From NCBI GenBank assembly GCA_947297555.1, contig CAMYTM010000036.1, positions 1 through 6,859 of the forward strand: a stretch of 6,859 nt of DNA. Direction: 5' to 3'. The notes beneath the pieces were generated by a model. That model was not told the origin of the DNA. It was given only the letters and a program-made list of their open reading frames with translations, and made no database searches. This DNA comes from an uncultured Mycoplasmatota bacterium. Its GTDB lineage: Bacteria; Bacillota_I; Bacilli_A; RF39; UBA660. Positions 1 to 6,168 of this stretch are shown here, piece after piece. Both the position numbers and the translations under genes were made by a program. The stretch's first letter is position 1. Each line of letters starts with the position of its first letter.

Positions 1-785
1 TTTCCCTTTTGCATGATGTAGGCACCCCTTGTTTTGCACATGTTATTGATTATGTTTTTGGAGATTTTCTTAATCAAGAATCTTCTGAAAAGAAAATTGT
101 AGAAATGATTAAGGAAGATAAAGAATTACTAGGATTTTTAGAAAAAGATGGCGTAACATTAATGGATTTAGAAGATTTAAGTTCCTATCCTGTTCTGGAA
201 AATCATTCTCCTAGCCTTTGTACTGATCGATTGGATGGGGTATTGCATACTTGTTACGTATGGATTCACACACATTCTTTAGATGAAATAAAAAAAGTAT
301 TTGATGATATTATAGTTTTAACAAATGAAGATGGCCATAAAGAATTAGGATTTCAACATAAAGAGATTTGCGAAAAATTTGTGGAAATGGTTTTTCAATA
401 TGCGAAAGAATTACAGGGAAACTGTGATAAATATGTGATGTATTATATTTCAGAAATGATAAAAAAATGTGTTGCCAAAAATTTAATTACAATAGAAGAT
501 TTATATATGAAAAAGGAAAGTGAGATTGTAGAGATTTTTAAAAGGAATTTTACTTCTTGGCAAAAATTTCAAAAGGCTGAAGAAATTATTTCTATAAATA
601 AAAAACCAAAGTATTTTTATGTGGCTTTGGCTTGTAAGAAAAGAAATGTAATTCCTCTTGTAAAAGATAATAACAAAGTAGTTAGGATTACGGAAGTTTC
701 GAAAATGGCAAAAGAAATTTACCAAGAATTGGAAAACTACAAAGATGCGCCTTATGGATATGTGAAAGGGATTATAGAAGTGTAG
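1..785 (+). CDS. HD-domain phosphohydrolase-like protein, 5' end outside window
   Basis: The frame is open from base 3, so the start lies beyond the left edge; the TTG at base 9 is an internal leucine. About 260 C-terminal residues are visible. The fragment opens with SLLHDVGTPCFAH (from base 3), which has the form of the core HD metal-binding motif of COG1078/dGTPase-type phosphohydrolases (typically LLHDIGHGPFSH). A second motif, SLCTDRLD, has its Asp codon at 225-227 and matches the later conserved Asp of the family (usually ADRLDY). These enzymes hydrolyse phosphate esters of nucleotides using a metal bound by H, HD and D; the first His must lie upstream of the window. The substrate cannot be read from the sequence. 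The protein looks soluble, with no membrane segment. It is the only protein gene on the plus strand and runs head-on into the toxin remnant that ends at 791. No convincing terminator follows its TAG stop. Confidence 0.85.
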   Translation, partial: SLLHDVGTPCFAHVIDYVFGDFLNQESSEKKIVEMIKEDKELLGFLEKDGVTLMDLEDLSSYPVLENHSPSLCTDRLDGVLHTCYVWIHTHSLDEIKKVFDDIIVLTNEDGHKELGFQHKEICEKFVEMVFQYAKELQGNCDKYVMYYISEMIKKCVAKNLITIEDLYMKKESEIVEIFKRNFTSWQKFQKAEEIISINKKPKYFYVALACKKRNVIPLVKDNNKVVRITEVSKMAKEIYQELENYKDAPYGYVKGIIEV

Positions 786-790
786 TTTTA

Positions 791-867
791 TTAGGAAGAT
801 TTTGACAAATACTTTACTATATTTTTCATATCTTCGTAAGTCAATTTCAAGTATTCTATTTGTACAT
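791..867 (-). pseudogene. Remnant of RelE/ParE-family toxin, frameshifted and truncated
   Basis: One base after the antitoxin stop (869) there is an ATG at 867-865, the usual spacing of a RelB-RelE pair. The frame reads M-Y-K and hits TAG at once. Adding one A to the AAA run at 863-859 restores MYKIEYLKLTYEDMKNIVKY followed by LSKSS and TAA at 793-791. That is the form of the first beta strand and helix of RelE/ParE toxins (typically MKYKIEYLPLAYEDLKEIVRYIS). The remaining roughly 65 residues, including the catalytic part of such toxins, are missing; the HD gene's stop lies only 6 bases away, so a deletion probably removed them. No functional toxin can be made. The family assignment rests on about 25 residues read across a frameshift, so it is likely but not certain. 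Confidence 0.68.
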
Positions 868-868
868 A

Positions 869-1143
869 TCACTTAATACTATTTTTTAAGTGCTCTAATA
901 CTTCCTCACTTGTATATCTTTCTTTACTATTTAACATTTCTTTTTCGGCTTCTAATAATTTAGAATACACTTCATCGTGAAAGTTATCACTTTTAATTTC
1001 AAAAGTAAGTTTTTGTTCTCTTAAAACTGCTTTTATAAACATATTTATGGCAGTGGAAACGTTCATTCCTTATTATTACAAAATGTTTCGAATCCTTTTT
1101 TATCGTCACTATTTACTCTTATACTTAAAGTAGACTGTTCCAA
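869..1143 (-). pseudogene. RelB/DinJ-family antitoxin, split by a one-base frameshift
   Basis: Two pieces of one antitoxin lie in adjacent frames. The N-terminal piece starts at TTG 1143 behind an AGAGAG ribosome site and reads MEQSTLSIRVNSDDKKGFET then FCNNKE, ending at TGA 1065-1063. The C-terminal piece begins at ATG 1066, overlapping that TGA as ATGA, and reads MNVSTAINMFIKAVLREQ onward for 65 residues. Joined, they give the usual RelB/DinJ layout: a ribbon-helix-helix DNA-binding strand (STLSIRV) and helices containing the hallmark G-M-N-V-S-T-A-I-N-M-F, then a toxin-binding tail. One extra base in the A-rich run near 1067-1072 would restore frame. The ATGA overlap leaves a small chance that both halves are made by coupled re-initiation. 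The toxin behind it is also broken, so decay is the simpler reading. Confidence 0.85.
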
Positions 1144-1165
1144 ATCTATCTCTCTTTTCAAGAAA

Positions 1166-1195
1166 ATTGTAATCTTTATTCTATTCGTTTGTCAA
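1166..1195 (-). promoter_or_regulatory. Promoter of the antitoxin relic
   Basis: On the minus strand TTGACA (1195-1190) and TACAAT (1171-1166) are separated by 18 bases, a perfect -35 box and a 5/6 match -10 box. The predicted transcript starts near 1159, about 16 bases before the TTG start, leaving room for the AGAGAG ribosome site. The upstream in-frame TTG at about 1161 would then have no leader, which favours the 1143 start. Confidence 0.65.
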
Positions 1196-1227
1196 TACAA
1201 TGCCCTATCTTATTATTACATTGTATT
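1194..1227. repeat. 9-bp perfect inverted repeat, possible operator
   Basis: AATACAATG at 1194-1202 is repeated in reverse complement as CATTGTATT at 1219-1227, with a 16-base spacer. It starts directly after the ligD stop (1230-1228) and overlaps two bases of the antitoxin -35 box. No T-tract follows on the minus strand, so it is a poor terminator. The position suits an autoregulatory site for a ribbon-helix-helix antitoxin. That role is inferred. Confidence 0.45.
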
Positions 1228-2130
1228 CTATTTTTTATTAATACTTTCCTTTTTAAATACTGGTTGGCGTAAGTGATTTTCTTGTGTTCTTTCTAAATAC
1301 CATATTTCACATTGTAAATGGGGTTTTATATACCAACATTTTGTATCTTCATAATCACAAAACGGAGATATTTTTTTAATGTTTTCTTTTTTTATTTTGG
1401 CATACATTGTTTGCTTTTTGCCCATAGATACTTTCCCTACAAAATGGAACTTTTTATGTTTGTATTCGCCTAGAAATAAAGAGACAACAGCATTTTCTGT
1501 TTTTTCAAAATAACCTCCTATATAAAAAACTTCTTTTTTTAGGTTTTTGATTTTTAACCAATTTTCGGTTCTTGTATTTATTTCATAATAACTATCTTTT
1601 CTCTTGGCAATGATTCCTTCTAAATCCATTTTCTTGACGTTTTGAAATAACTTTTTGCCAAAGTTTTCTATGTAACCTACTTTCATAAAATAATCGGTGT
1701 CTTGGTATTTTTGTAAGATTTTTTTGCGTTCCATAAGGGATTTATTTATTAACGTTTTGCCATTTTCATACAAGCAATCAAAAACCATAAAACATACTGG
1801 TATTTCTTTAGATAAATACAAAATTTTTTTCTTATCTTTGCTGTGTATACGTTCTTGCAATTTAGAAAAATTAGGTTTTCCATTGGAAAATAAAACAATT
1901 TCTCCATCAAAAACAGTATTTCGTTTTATGTGTTTGGGAATTTCTTTTAACTCAGGGTATAGATTTGTAATTTCTTGTCCTCCTCTTCCAAAGATTTTGA
2001 AAATATTTGGCCCTACATGGATTGTTGCTCGTATTCCATCAAATTTAAGTTCAAATAAAAAGTTTGGAGAATCAAACGGTTCTTCTACTTCTTTTAAAAG
2101 CATAGGAGAAAAAAAATGTCCAAATACCAT
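1228..2130 (-). CDS. ligD: ATP-dependent DNA ligase, LigD ligase-domain type
   Basis: This 300-residue protein seals DNA ends in bacterial non-homologous end joining. The nucleotidyltransferase core fills residues 1-195: motif I ELKFDGIRA with the AMP-accepting Lys29, an FGRGGQEIT segment around Arg49, motif III FDGE (75-77), motif IIIa VFDCLY (Asp118), motif IV LEGIIAKR (Glu171 to Arg177) and motif V NWLKIK (Lys193, Lys195). An OB fold follows (about 197-295), ending in the family's signature YLERTQENHLRQPVFK. There is no polymerase/primase or phosphoesterase domain, so this is a ligase-only LigD, complete at that length. It starts 4 bases after the Ku stop, with GGAAG about 9 bases before the ATG, and is surely co-transcribed and probably translationally coupled with Ku. 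Met10 is a possible later start, but the residues before it match family N-termini. Confidence 0.96.
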   Translation of the reverse strand: MVFGHFFSPMLLKEVEEPFDSPNFLFELKFDGIRATIHVGPNIFKIFGRGGQEITNLYPELKEIPKHIKRNTVFDGEIVLFSNGKPNFSKLQERIHSKDKKKILYLSKEIPVCFMVFDCLYENGKTLINKSLMERKKILQKYQDTDYFMKVGYIENFGKKLFQNVKKMDLEGIIAKRKDSYYEINTRTENWLKIKNLKKEVFYIGGYFEKTENAVVSLFLGEYKHKKFHFVGKVSMGKKQTMYAKIKKENIKKISPFCDYEDTKCWYIKPHLQCEIWYLERTQENHLRQPVFKKESINKK

Positions 2131-2134
2131 TTTT

Positions 2135-2878
2135 TTATACTTCCAAACTTTTTTGGAGAGATGTCACTAAATCTTTCATGGATGGTCTTCCTTTTTTCAC
2201 TTTTTTCTTCATTGGTTTTCCTTCTATCTTTTCGTTGATGGCTTCTTTAATTTGATTTTGGTACTCGTCTTTATAATTTTCTGGTTCAAAATGTCCAGAT
2301 AAATGATTTACAAGTTCCATAGCAAGGTCTAGTTCTTTTTTGGTAAATTTTGATTCTACTGTCGCCTCGGGAATACTCACTTCTTCTTCAAAATACATCG
2401 TAGACATTAAAATATTGCCCTCATAGAACCTTATAAGTACAAAATAAAATTTACTCCCAATGGAAGTTTTGGCAACGGCAATTTTTTTAGATTTTTTTAA
2501 TACTTCTAAAAATAAAGAATAGGCTTTCGATTTTTTTGGACTTGTCAAAATATAACTTTTCTCATAGTAAAAGGGGTCTATTTCGTCTTCTTTAACAAAA
2601 GAAATAATTTCTATGGAATCTTTGGAATCTACTTGCATATTTGAAAGTTCTTCTTTGGTAAATGTTACATATTCACCATTCGCATATTCATATCCTTTTA
2701 TTAAATCAACTTCTTTTACTATTTTTTTGCAATGTTCACAATATTTTTGATAACGTATACGACTTCCACACTTTTTATGTAATTGATGAAAGGAAGTGTC
2801 ATTGTTTTTAATGATAGGGTTATAAACAATGGGAATGTTTACTAAACCAAAAGAAATTGCACTATGTATATTGGCCAC
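2135..2878 (-). CDS. ku: Non-homologous end-joining protein Ku
   Basis: Bacterial Ku is a homodimeric ring that binds broken DNA ends and recruits LigD. The N-terminus has the hallmark ISFGLVNIPI. A likely zinc site H-x2-C-x9-C-x2-C follows (His34, Cys37, Cys47, Cys50), as in Bacillus YkoV. The central beta-barrel contains KGYEY and EIDPFYYEKSY. The C-terminus has the conserved EYQNQIKEAINEKIEGK helix, a lysine-rich stretch, and a final MKDLVTSLQKSLEV of the type found in Ku tails. I place the start at GTG 2878 because AGGTGA (2889-2884) sits 5 bases before it and this gives the normal short leader before ISFGLV; a GTG at 2887 has no ribosome site. The length of 247 residues is slightly short of the usual 260-300. 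It is first in the operon with ligD. Confidence 0.96.
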   Translation of the reverse strand: MANIHSAISFGLVNIPIVYNPIIKNNDTSFHQLHKKCGSRIRYQKYCEHCKKIVKEVDLIKGYEYANGEYVTFTKEELSNMQVDSKDSIEIISFVKEDEIDPFYYEKSYILTSPKKSKAYSLFLEVLKKSKKIAVAKTSIGSKFYFVLIRFYEGNILMSTMYFEEEVSIPEATVESKFTKKELDLAMELVNHLSGHFEPENYKDEYQNQIKEAINEKIEGKPMKKKVKKGRPSMKDLVTSLQKSLEV

Positions 2879-2927
2879 ATGAATCACCTATGTATATTTT
2901 GAAATAATTTAAAAACTTTTATTCAAG

Positions 2928-2960
2928 AAAAAAAGACAATTTATTAGTTATTTGTCTTTT
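2928..2960 (-). terminator. Intrinsic terminator of the 720-residue coiled-coil gene
   Basis: On the minus strand AAAAGACAA (2960-2952) pairs perfectly with TTGTCTTTT (2939-2931) around a 12-base loop, continuing into TTT (2930-2928). The gene's TAA stop (2946-2944) sits in the loop, so the last codons form the stem. The stem is AT-rich, so strength is uncertain. Confidence 0.6.
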
Positions 2961-5106
2961 CTTTCTCTAATTTTTCTTGTTTTAATTTGCGGATTAGTTT
3001 TCTTTCGTTAAAATAGTCGATAAATAAATCTTCTTGTTCTAATGAATTTAAAGCGTTTTTTAAATTTTGTTCGATTAAATCTATTTTTCCGCCATTTAAT
3101 ATACCGTGCATGCTACATTTTAAAAGTAAAGAATTTAAATATCCTATTTGATTTTTGGTATCCAATTCTATTCTGCTTTCCATAACGGGTACAAATCCAT
3201 AATAACGACATACTTTTAATTCTTTTAAATGCTTGAATAAAAAAGCGGCTTCCTTTTTTGGTATGTTTACTAAATAATGGCAAATTTGATAATGCATAGC
3301 AACTTTGTCAAATTCTTCCATTTCTAATTCTGTAAAATAAAGTACAGGTAGCATTTGTTTTTCAACATATTTTTTTAGTTCTATGTTTATAGCATAATCT
3401 ATCATTTCTTCCATTCTATATAGGCTTATTAGATCAGATTCTATTTGATAATGATTTCTTAAAATGATAAAATTTCCCATTAAATTTTTTAAATATTCGT
3501 CACTTCGATAGTCTTTTATTTCCTCATTTGTAATCACTCGATCAATTTTTATTGTACTCTCATATATACAAAAATTTCCTACTTTTCCTTGTTCTATTTT
3601 AAATTGATAAGTAATGACAGGATAGGTGTTTTCTTGTTTATATTTTAAGGCTTTTTTCACTGTTTTAGGAGTATGATCTCCGCTTTCTTTTATACTGGTT
3701 AAACTTGGACTTTCTTCATATAAGAGACTAGTATCTAATATGTGCATTCTTATTAAAGTTCCATAGTTTTTGCTAAATCCAAAACTAATGGCGTATTTTG
3801 TTCCTGCTAGTGCGACTGTATCTAATATGATTTCACTATTTTTAATATCACTTATTGGCAAATTTAGTTTTTTTGCAATTTCCGTTTTGCACATCTCTTT
3901 TTCTAATTTTAGTGAGTTTAAATATTGAAGACAGAATACTTGGGTGTTCACTTCTTCTAGATAGTCTCTCGTTAAATTTACTCGAGATTTGCTTATTTTA
4001 GCAACAGAATCTAAAAATTCCTGTTCTTTTTTCGTGTTTATCCTTTTAGAATTTACAAATTTAGTTTGCCTAAGTTGTTTTAAATCATTTAGTTTTTGTT
4101 TTATTTTATCTTCATTTTGTTTATTCTTTAGATATTCTTCTACTTCTTTTATTCTGTTTTGAAAATAGGTTTCTTCTTCTAAGGTTAAATCTAATAGAGG
4201 AGTTCGCCATATTTTTAGTAAAGAATAATAATAATTTGGATTTTTATGTACAATTTTTTGGTTTAATAATTCTAATTTTAAGTTTTCAATATATAAATCT
4301 AATAAATCAAAAATAATAGGGTGAGAATTGTATCTTGCATTTATAAAATTAGCGTTATTTTGTGCTATTTCTTTCAAAAATAAATAATTTTTATCATCTT
4401 CTAATAAACTTCTAATAATTAAGTAGTAGGCTTTGTTTTCTTTTTGTTCTTTTACTGGTTCTTTTTTTTGGTGTTGATACTCTACATTTTGTTTTTGAAT
4501 ATTTAAAGAAAAAAGTGACTTTTGGTATTTAGAAAGAATATATTGTTGATATTTTATTTCTTTTCTTACTTCTTGTATTTGCAAGTCAATAGTATGAATA
4601 AAAGTTGTTTTCTTTTTTTCTGAAGTTTCTTGTTTTTCTTTTTTTCTTGCTTTTGGAGATTTGTAAATATTATATGCTTTACGTTCAGATTCTTTTCTTT
4701 TTTGCTCTCTTTTTAAATAAGCAAGGTAAGTTTCTATTTTTTTTATTTCTCGCTCTATTATTTTTATTTTTTCTGCTTTATCTATATCCATTCTTGTAAT
4801 CTCATTTAATCTTGTTTCTTCTTCACGCATTTTTGGTACTGGTTTTGTGTCTTTTCTTTCCTCTGGATTAAATGATTGTTTTGCAGTTCTTATTTTTATT
4901 TCTATTTTTTTGGCTTGGTTTAATACTTCTTTAATTAAAGATAAATTTTTGTCTTGTTGTTTTTTATAATAATTGTTTGTACAGATTAGACTACGTATCT
5001 TTTTTTCTACTTGCTTTTGCAATTCTTTTAGTTCCCATAAATTTGCTTGATTTATTTGATTTTCTAATTCCTCTAATTCTTGTTTTATTTGTTCTATCTT
5101 TTCCAT
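2944..5106 (-). CDS. Coiled-coil protein with a degenerate RNB (RNase II/R-like) domain
   Basis: I do not recognise this 720-residue protein as a named family. Residues 1-215 are highly charged with coiled-coil heptads (e.g. 5-40, 95-145, 172-205); 215-420 is helical and Lys/Glu-rich. From about 425 to 685 it resembles the RNB exoribonuclease domain in order: ILDTVALAGTKYAISF (427-442) in place of TID...D-x-DDAIS; RMHILDTSLLY (453-463) in place of VHIADVS; a hydrophobic strand plus YESTIKIDRVITNEEI (515-530) in place of the S-x-I-rltYeev segment; RMEEMIDYAINIE (564-576) in place of EEaMIxxAN; then LPVLYF (586-591) in place of lPxiYR. The first Asp (429) and Asp458 remain, but the catalytic Asp pair is replaced by Lys437-Tyr438, and the late TSPIRRY motif is not recognisable. 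It is therefore probably not an RNase, and may be an RNA-binding or scaffolding derivative. There is no signal peptide or membrane helix. AGGAGG at 5118-5113 fixes the start. It is a single-gene unit. Confidence 0.65.
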   Translation of the reverse strand: MEKIEQIKQELEELENQINQANLWELKELQKQVEKKIRSLICTNNYYKKQQDKNLSLIKEVLNQAKKIEIKIRTAKQSFNPEERKDTKPVPKMREEETRLNEITRMDIDKAEKIKIIEREIKKIETYLAYLKREQKRKESERKAYNIYKSPKARKKEKQETSEKKKTTFIHTIDLQIQEVRKEIKYQQYILSKYQKSLFSLNIQKQNVEYQHQKKEPVKEQKENKAYYLIIRSLLEDDKNYLFLKEIAQNNANFINARYNSHPIIFDLLDLYIENLKLELLNQKIVHKNPNYYYSLLKIWRTPLLDLTLEEETYFQNRIKEVEEYLKNKQNEDKIKQKLNDLKQLRQTKFVNSKRINTKKEQEFLDSVAKISKSRVNLTRDYLEEVNTQVFCLQYLNSLKLEKEMCKTEIAKKLNLPISDIKNSEIILDTVALAGTKYAISFGFSKNYGTLIRMHILDTSLLYEESPSLTSIKESGDHTPKTVKKALKYKQENTYPVITYQFKIEQGKVGNFCIYESTIKIDRVITNEEIKDYRSDEYLKNLMGNFIILRNHYQIESDLISLYRMEEMIDYAINIELKKYVEKQMLPVLYFTELEMEEFDKVAMHYQICHYLVNIPKKEAAFLFKHLKELKVCRYYGFVPVMESRIELDTKNQIGYLNSLLLKCSMHGILNGGKIDLIEQNLKNALNSLEQEDLFIDYFNERKLIRKLKQEKLEKEKTNN

Positions 5107-5117
5107 TAAAACCCTCC

Positions 5118-5133
5118 TACACTTTTAAGTGTA
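5118..5133. repeat. 7-bp inverted repeat at the predicted transcription start, operator candidate
   Basis: TACACTT (5118-5124), TT, AAGTGTA (5127-5133) form a near-perfect palindrome. It lies immediately downstream of the TATGAT -10 box and abuts the AGGAGG ribosome site of the 720-residue gene. It could be a repressor site or a 5'-end mRNA hairpin. The sequence alone cannot separate these. Confidence 0.45.
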
Positions 5134-5162
5134 TCATATTTAGAAAAGAAAAACACCTTCAA
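5133..5162 (-). promoter_or_regulatory. Promoter of the 720-residue coiled-coil gene
   Basis: On the minus strand TTGAAG (5162-5157) and TATGAT (5138-5133) are 18 bases apart, 4/6 and 5/6 matches to the main sigma factor consensus. The predicted start is near 5126, inside the dyad. The -35 box overlaps the terminator hairpin of the upstream lysozyme gene. Confidence 0.5.
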
Positions 5163-5172
5163 AAATGAGGTG
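5142..5172 (-). terminator. Intrinsic terminator of the GH25 lysozyme gene
   Basis: Minus-strand CACCTC (5172-5167) pairs with GAAGGTG (5160-5154), six base pairs with one bulged A, around an ATTTTT loop. It is followed directly by a T-rich run, TTTTTCTTTTCT (5153-5142). It lies 13 bases past the lysozyme stop. Confidence 0.65.
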
Positions 5173-5184
5173 AATTTAAAATTT

Positions 5185-6000
5185 TTATTTTGCTTTTTGA
5201 TAAACAGAACTTTCTCTTACATATCCTTCAGTTATTTTATAAGGTGCAATTGCATTTTCTGTGACACTTTCAATCGTAAATGCCGTATCACAAACACTTT
5301 TTATCGGGATTCTAGCATCGCTATCTTCATAGATTTCTCCTGTAATGTATACTTCATCTCCTGCACGGTATTTATAGGTTTCTTCTTCTAAATGGTTTAG
5401 ATGAGCATCTCTTATAATTTTAGGGTAATCATAAAAAGCAATATCACCATCTACTCTTCCTTTAATACCCGCTATTTCTTCGTATGAGGTATGCTGCCAC
5501 ATTCCCGCTTCTTTTGTATAGGAGAATTTATCGCTCCATTCGGCAACCCACTTATCGTACTCGTCTAATTCTTTTGCATTTAGATTACTTTTAAATCGGT
5601 CTAAACTTGAGTATATGCCCACATAGTAACCAGCACGTTGCATTTCATCACAATAGTATTTTACAATTTCTACTAAATCTTCTTTAGGGAGTGCCATTTG
5701 TCTTTTACTTTCCACATCTAAAAATACAGGGTATTCTAGTTTTTTGTCTTGGATTAAGCGAAGGGTATGTTCTACTTCACTTCTTGCTTCATCTAAAGTA
5801 GTGGCGTAACTATAAAGATATACTCCAAATGGAATATTTAAACTTTTACACATCTCAGCGTTTCTTTCGAAATATACATCATCTTGGCGTTTTAAATCGT
5901 TTCCATATCCACATCTAATTATTGCAAATTCAATAAAAGGTTTAACTTTAGACCAATCAATTCTTCCTTGATATGCAGAAACGTCAATTCCTCTTTTCAC
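5185..6000 (-). CDS. GH25 family lysozyme with SH3-like C-terminal domain
   Basis: Glycoside hydrolase family 25 enzymes (N,O-diacetylmuramidases) cut the MurNAc-GlcNAc bond of peptidoglycan. Residues 1-200 form the GH25 barrel: GIDVSAYQGRIDW with Asp6, AIIRCGYG (26-33), PFGVYLYSYA (57-66), the catalytic pair in VFLDVES (Asp95, Glu97), WVAEW (151-155) and MWQH with VDGDIAF (Asp184, Asp186). Residues 208-267 (YRAGDEVYITGEIY ... EGYVRESSVY) look like an SH3-type wall-binding module. The length of 271 matches small GH25 endolysins. There is no signal peptide, so export would need a holin or lysis, or the enzyme acts as a phage-derived or toxin-like lysin. It starts at GTG 6000, with AGGAG (6013-6009) 8 bases upstream. 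I see no strong promoter of its own; readthrough from the type I-like locus upstream is possible. No other phage genes are visible. Confidence 0.94.
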   Translation of the reverse strand: MKRGIDVSAYQGRIDWSKVKPFIEFAIIRCGYGNDLKRQDDVYFERNAEMCKSLNIPFGVYLYSYATTLDEARSEVEHTLRLIQDKKLEYPVFLDVESKRQMALPKEDLVEIVKYYCDEMQRAGYYVGIYSSLDRFKSNLNAKELDEYDKWVAEWSDKFSYTKEAGMWQHTSYEEIAGIKGRVDGDIAFYDYPKIIRDAHLNHLEEETYKYRAGDEVYITGEIYEDSDARIPIKSVCDTAFTIESVTENAIAPYKITEGYVRESSVYQKAK

Positions 6001-6034
6001 ACAATCAACTCCTACTTTTAATGTATGCCAAGAT

Positions 6035-6056
6035 AAAAAATAGGTGTTTTTCCTAT
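6035..6056 (-). terminator. Probable terminator of the type I-like toxin mRNA
   Basis: On the minus strand ATAGG (6056-6052) pairs with CCTAT (6044-6040) around AAAAACA and runs into a T-tract (6039-6035). Only five weak pairs form, so some readthrough into the lysozyme gene is likely. It would give the hydrophobic-peptide mRNA a length near 290 nt. Confidence 0.45.
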
Positions 6057-6071
6057 ACGGATTAAAAAAGT

Positions 6072-6100
6072 TTGAAATCTATAAAAAATTATATTATACT
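6072..6100 (+). promoter_or_regulatory. Promoter of the plus-strand antisense small RNA
   Basis: TTGAAA (6072-6077) and TATACT (6095-6100) are separated by exactly 17 bases, each a 5/6 match to the main sigma factor boxes. The predicted start is at 6106-6108. No ribosome site or open frame of any length follows, so the product is an RNA. Confidence 0.65.
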
Positions 6101-6106
6101 TTAATG

Positions 6107-6168
6107 TAGGTGTTACTAATTGGATAACGCCTATAATTGGTTTGGCGCTAAATATGCGTCATTTTTAT
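6107..6168 (+). ncRNA. Predicted antisense small RNA, type I antitoxin candidate
   Basis: From the predicted start, TAGGTGTTA (6107-6115) pairs with TAACGCCTA (6125-6133), nine pairs with one G-U, exposing the loop CTAATTGGA. A second hairpin, TGGCGC (6143-6148) with GCGTCA (6156-6161), is followed by TTTTTATT, a standard intrinsic terminator. The G-U pairs fold well only on the plus strand, supporting this direction. The RNA of about 62 nt is the size of known type I antitoxins such as RNA II of the pAD1 par locus. It is fully antisense to the end of the hydrophobic-peptide frame (stop at 6150-6148) and to the mRNA 3' region. The function is inferred from this arrangement. Confidence 0.6.

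Noticed and set aside
501..872. 123-residue open frame on the minus strand
   Set aside because: It lies mostly antisense to the HD gene, has low-complexity Phe/Ile-rich content with no recognisable domain, and overlaps the toxin remnant in another frame.
1697..2170. 157-residue open frame on the plus strand
   Set aside because: It is antisense to ligD and the Ku 3' end, both of which have clear motifs, and has no domain of its own.
2885..2887. GTG at 2887 as Ku start
   Set aside because: It has no ribosome site upstream and overlaps the AGGTGA that serves GTG 2878; the later start matches normal Ku N-termini.
4605..5168. Two short Phe/Leu-rich plus-strand frames resembling membrane peptides
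   Set aside because: They are the complement of Lys/Glu-rich codons (AAA, GAA) of the coiled-coil gene, which read as Phe/Leu on the other strand.
5170..5391. 73-residue plus-strand frame
   Set aside because: It is antisense to the SH3-like end of the GH25 gene and has no ribosome site or motif.
6107..6168. Riboswitch or leader for the lysozyme or mutY gene
   Set aside because: The RNA is on the plus strand while both neighbours are on the minus strand, and it ends in its own terminator with no gene behind it.
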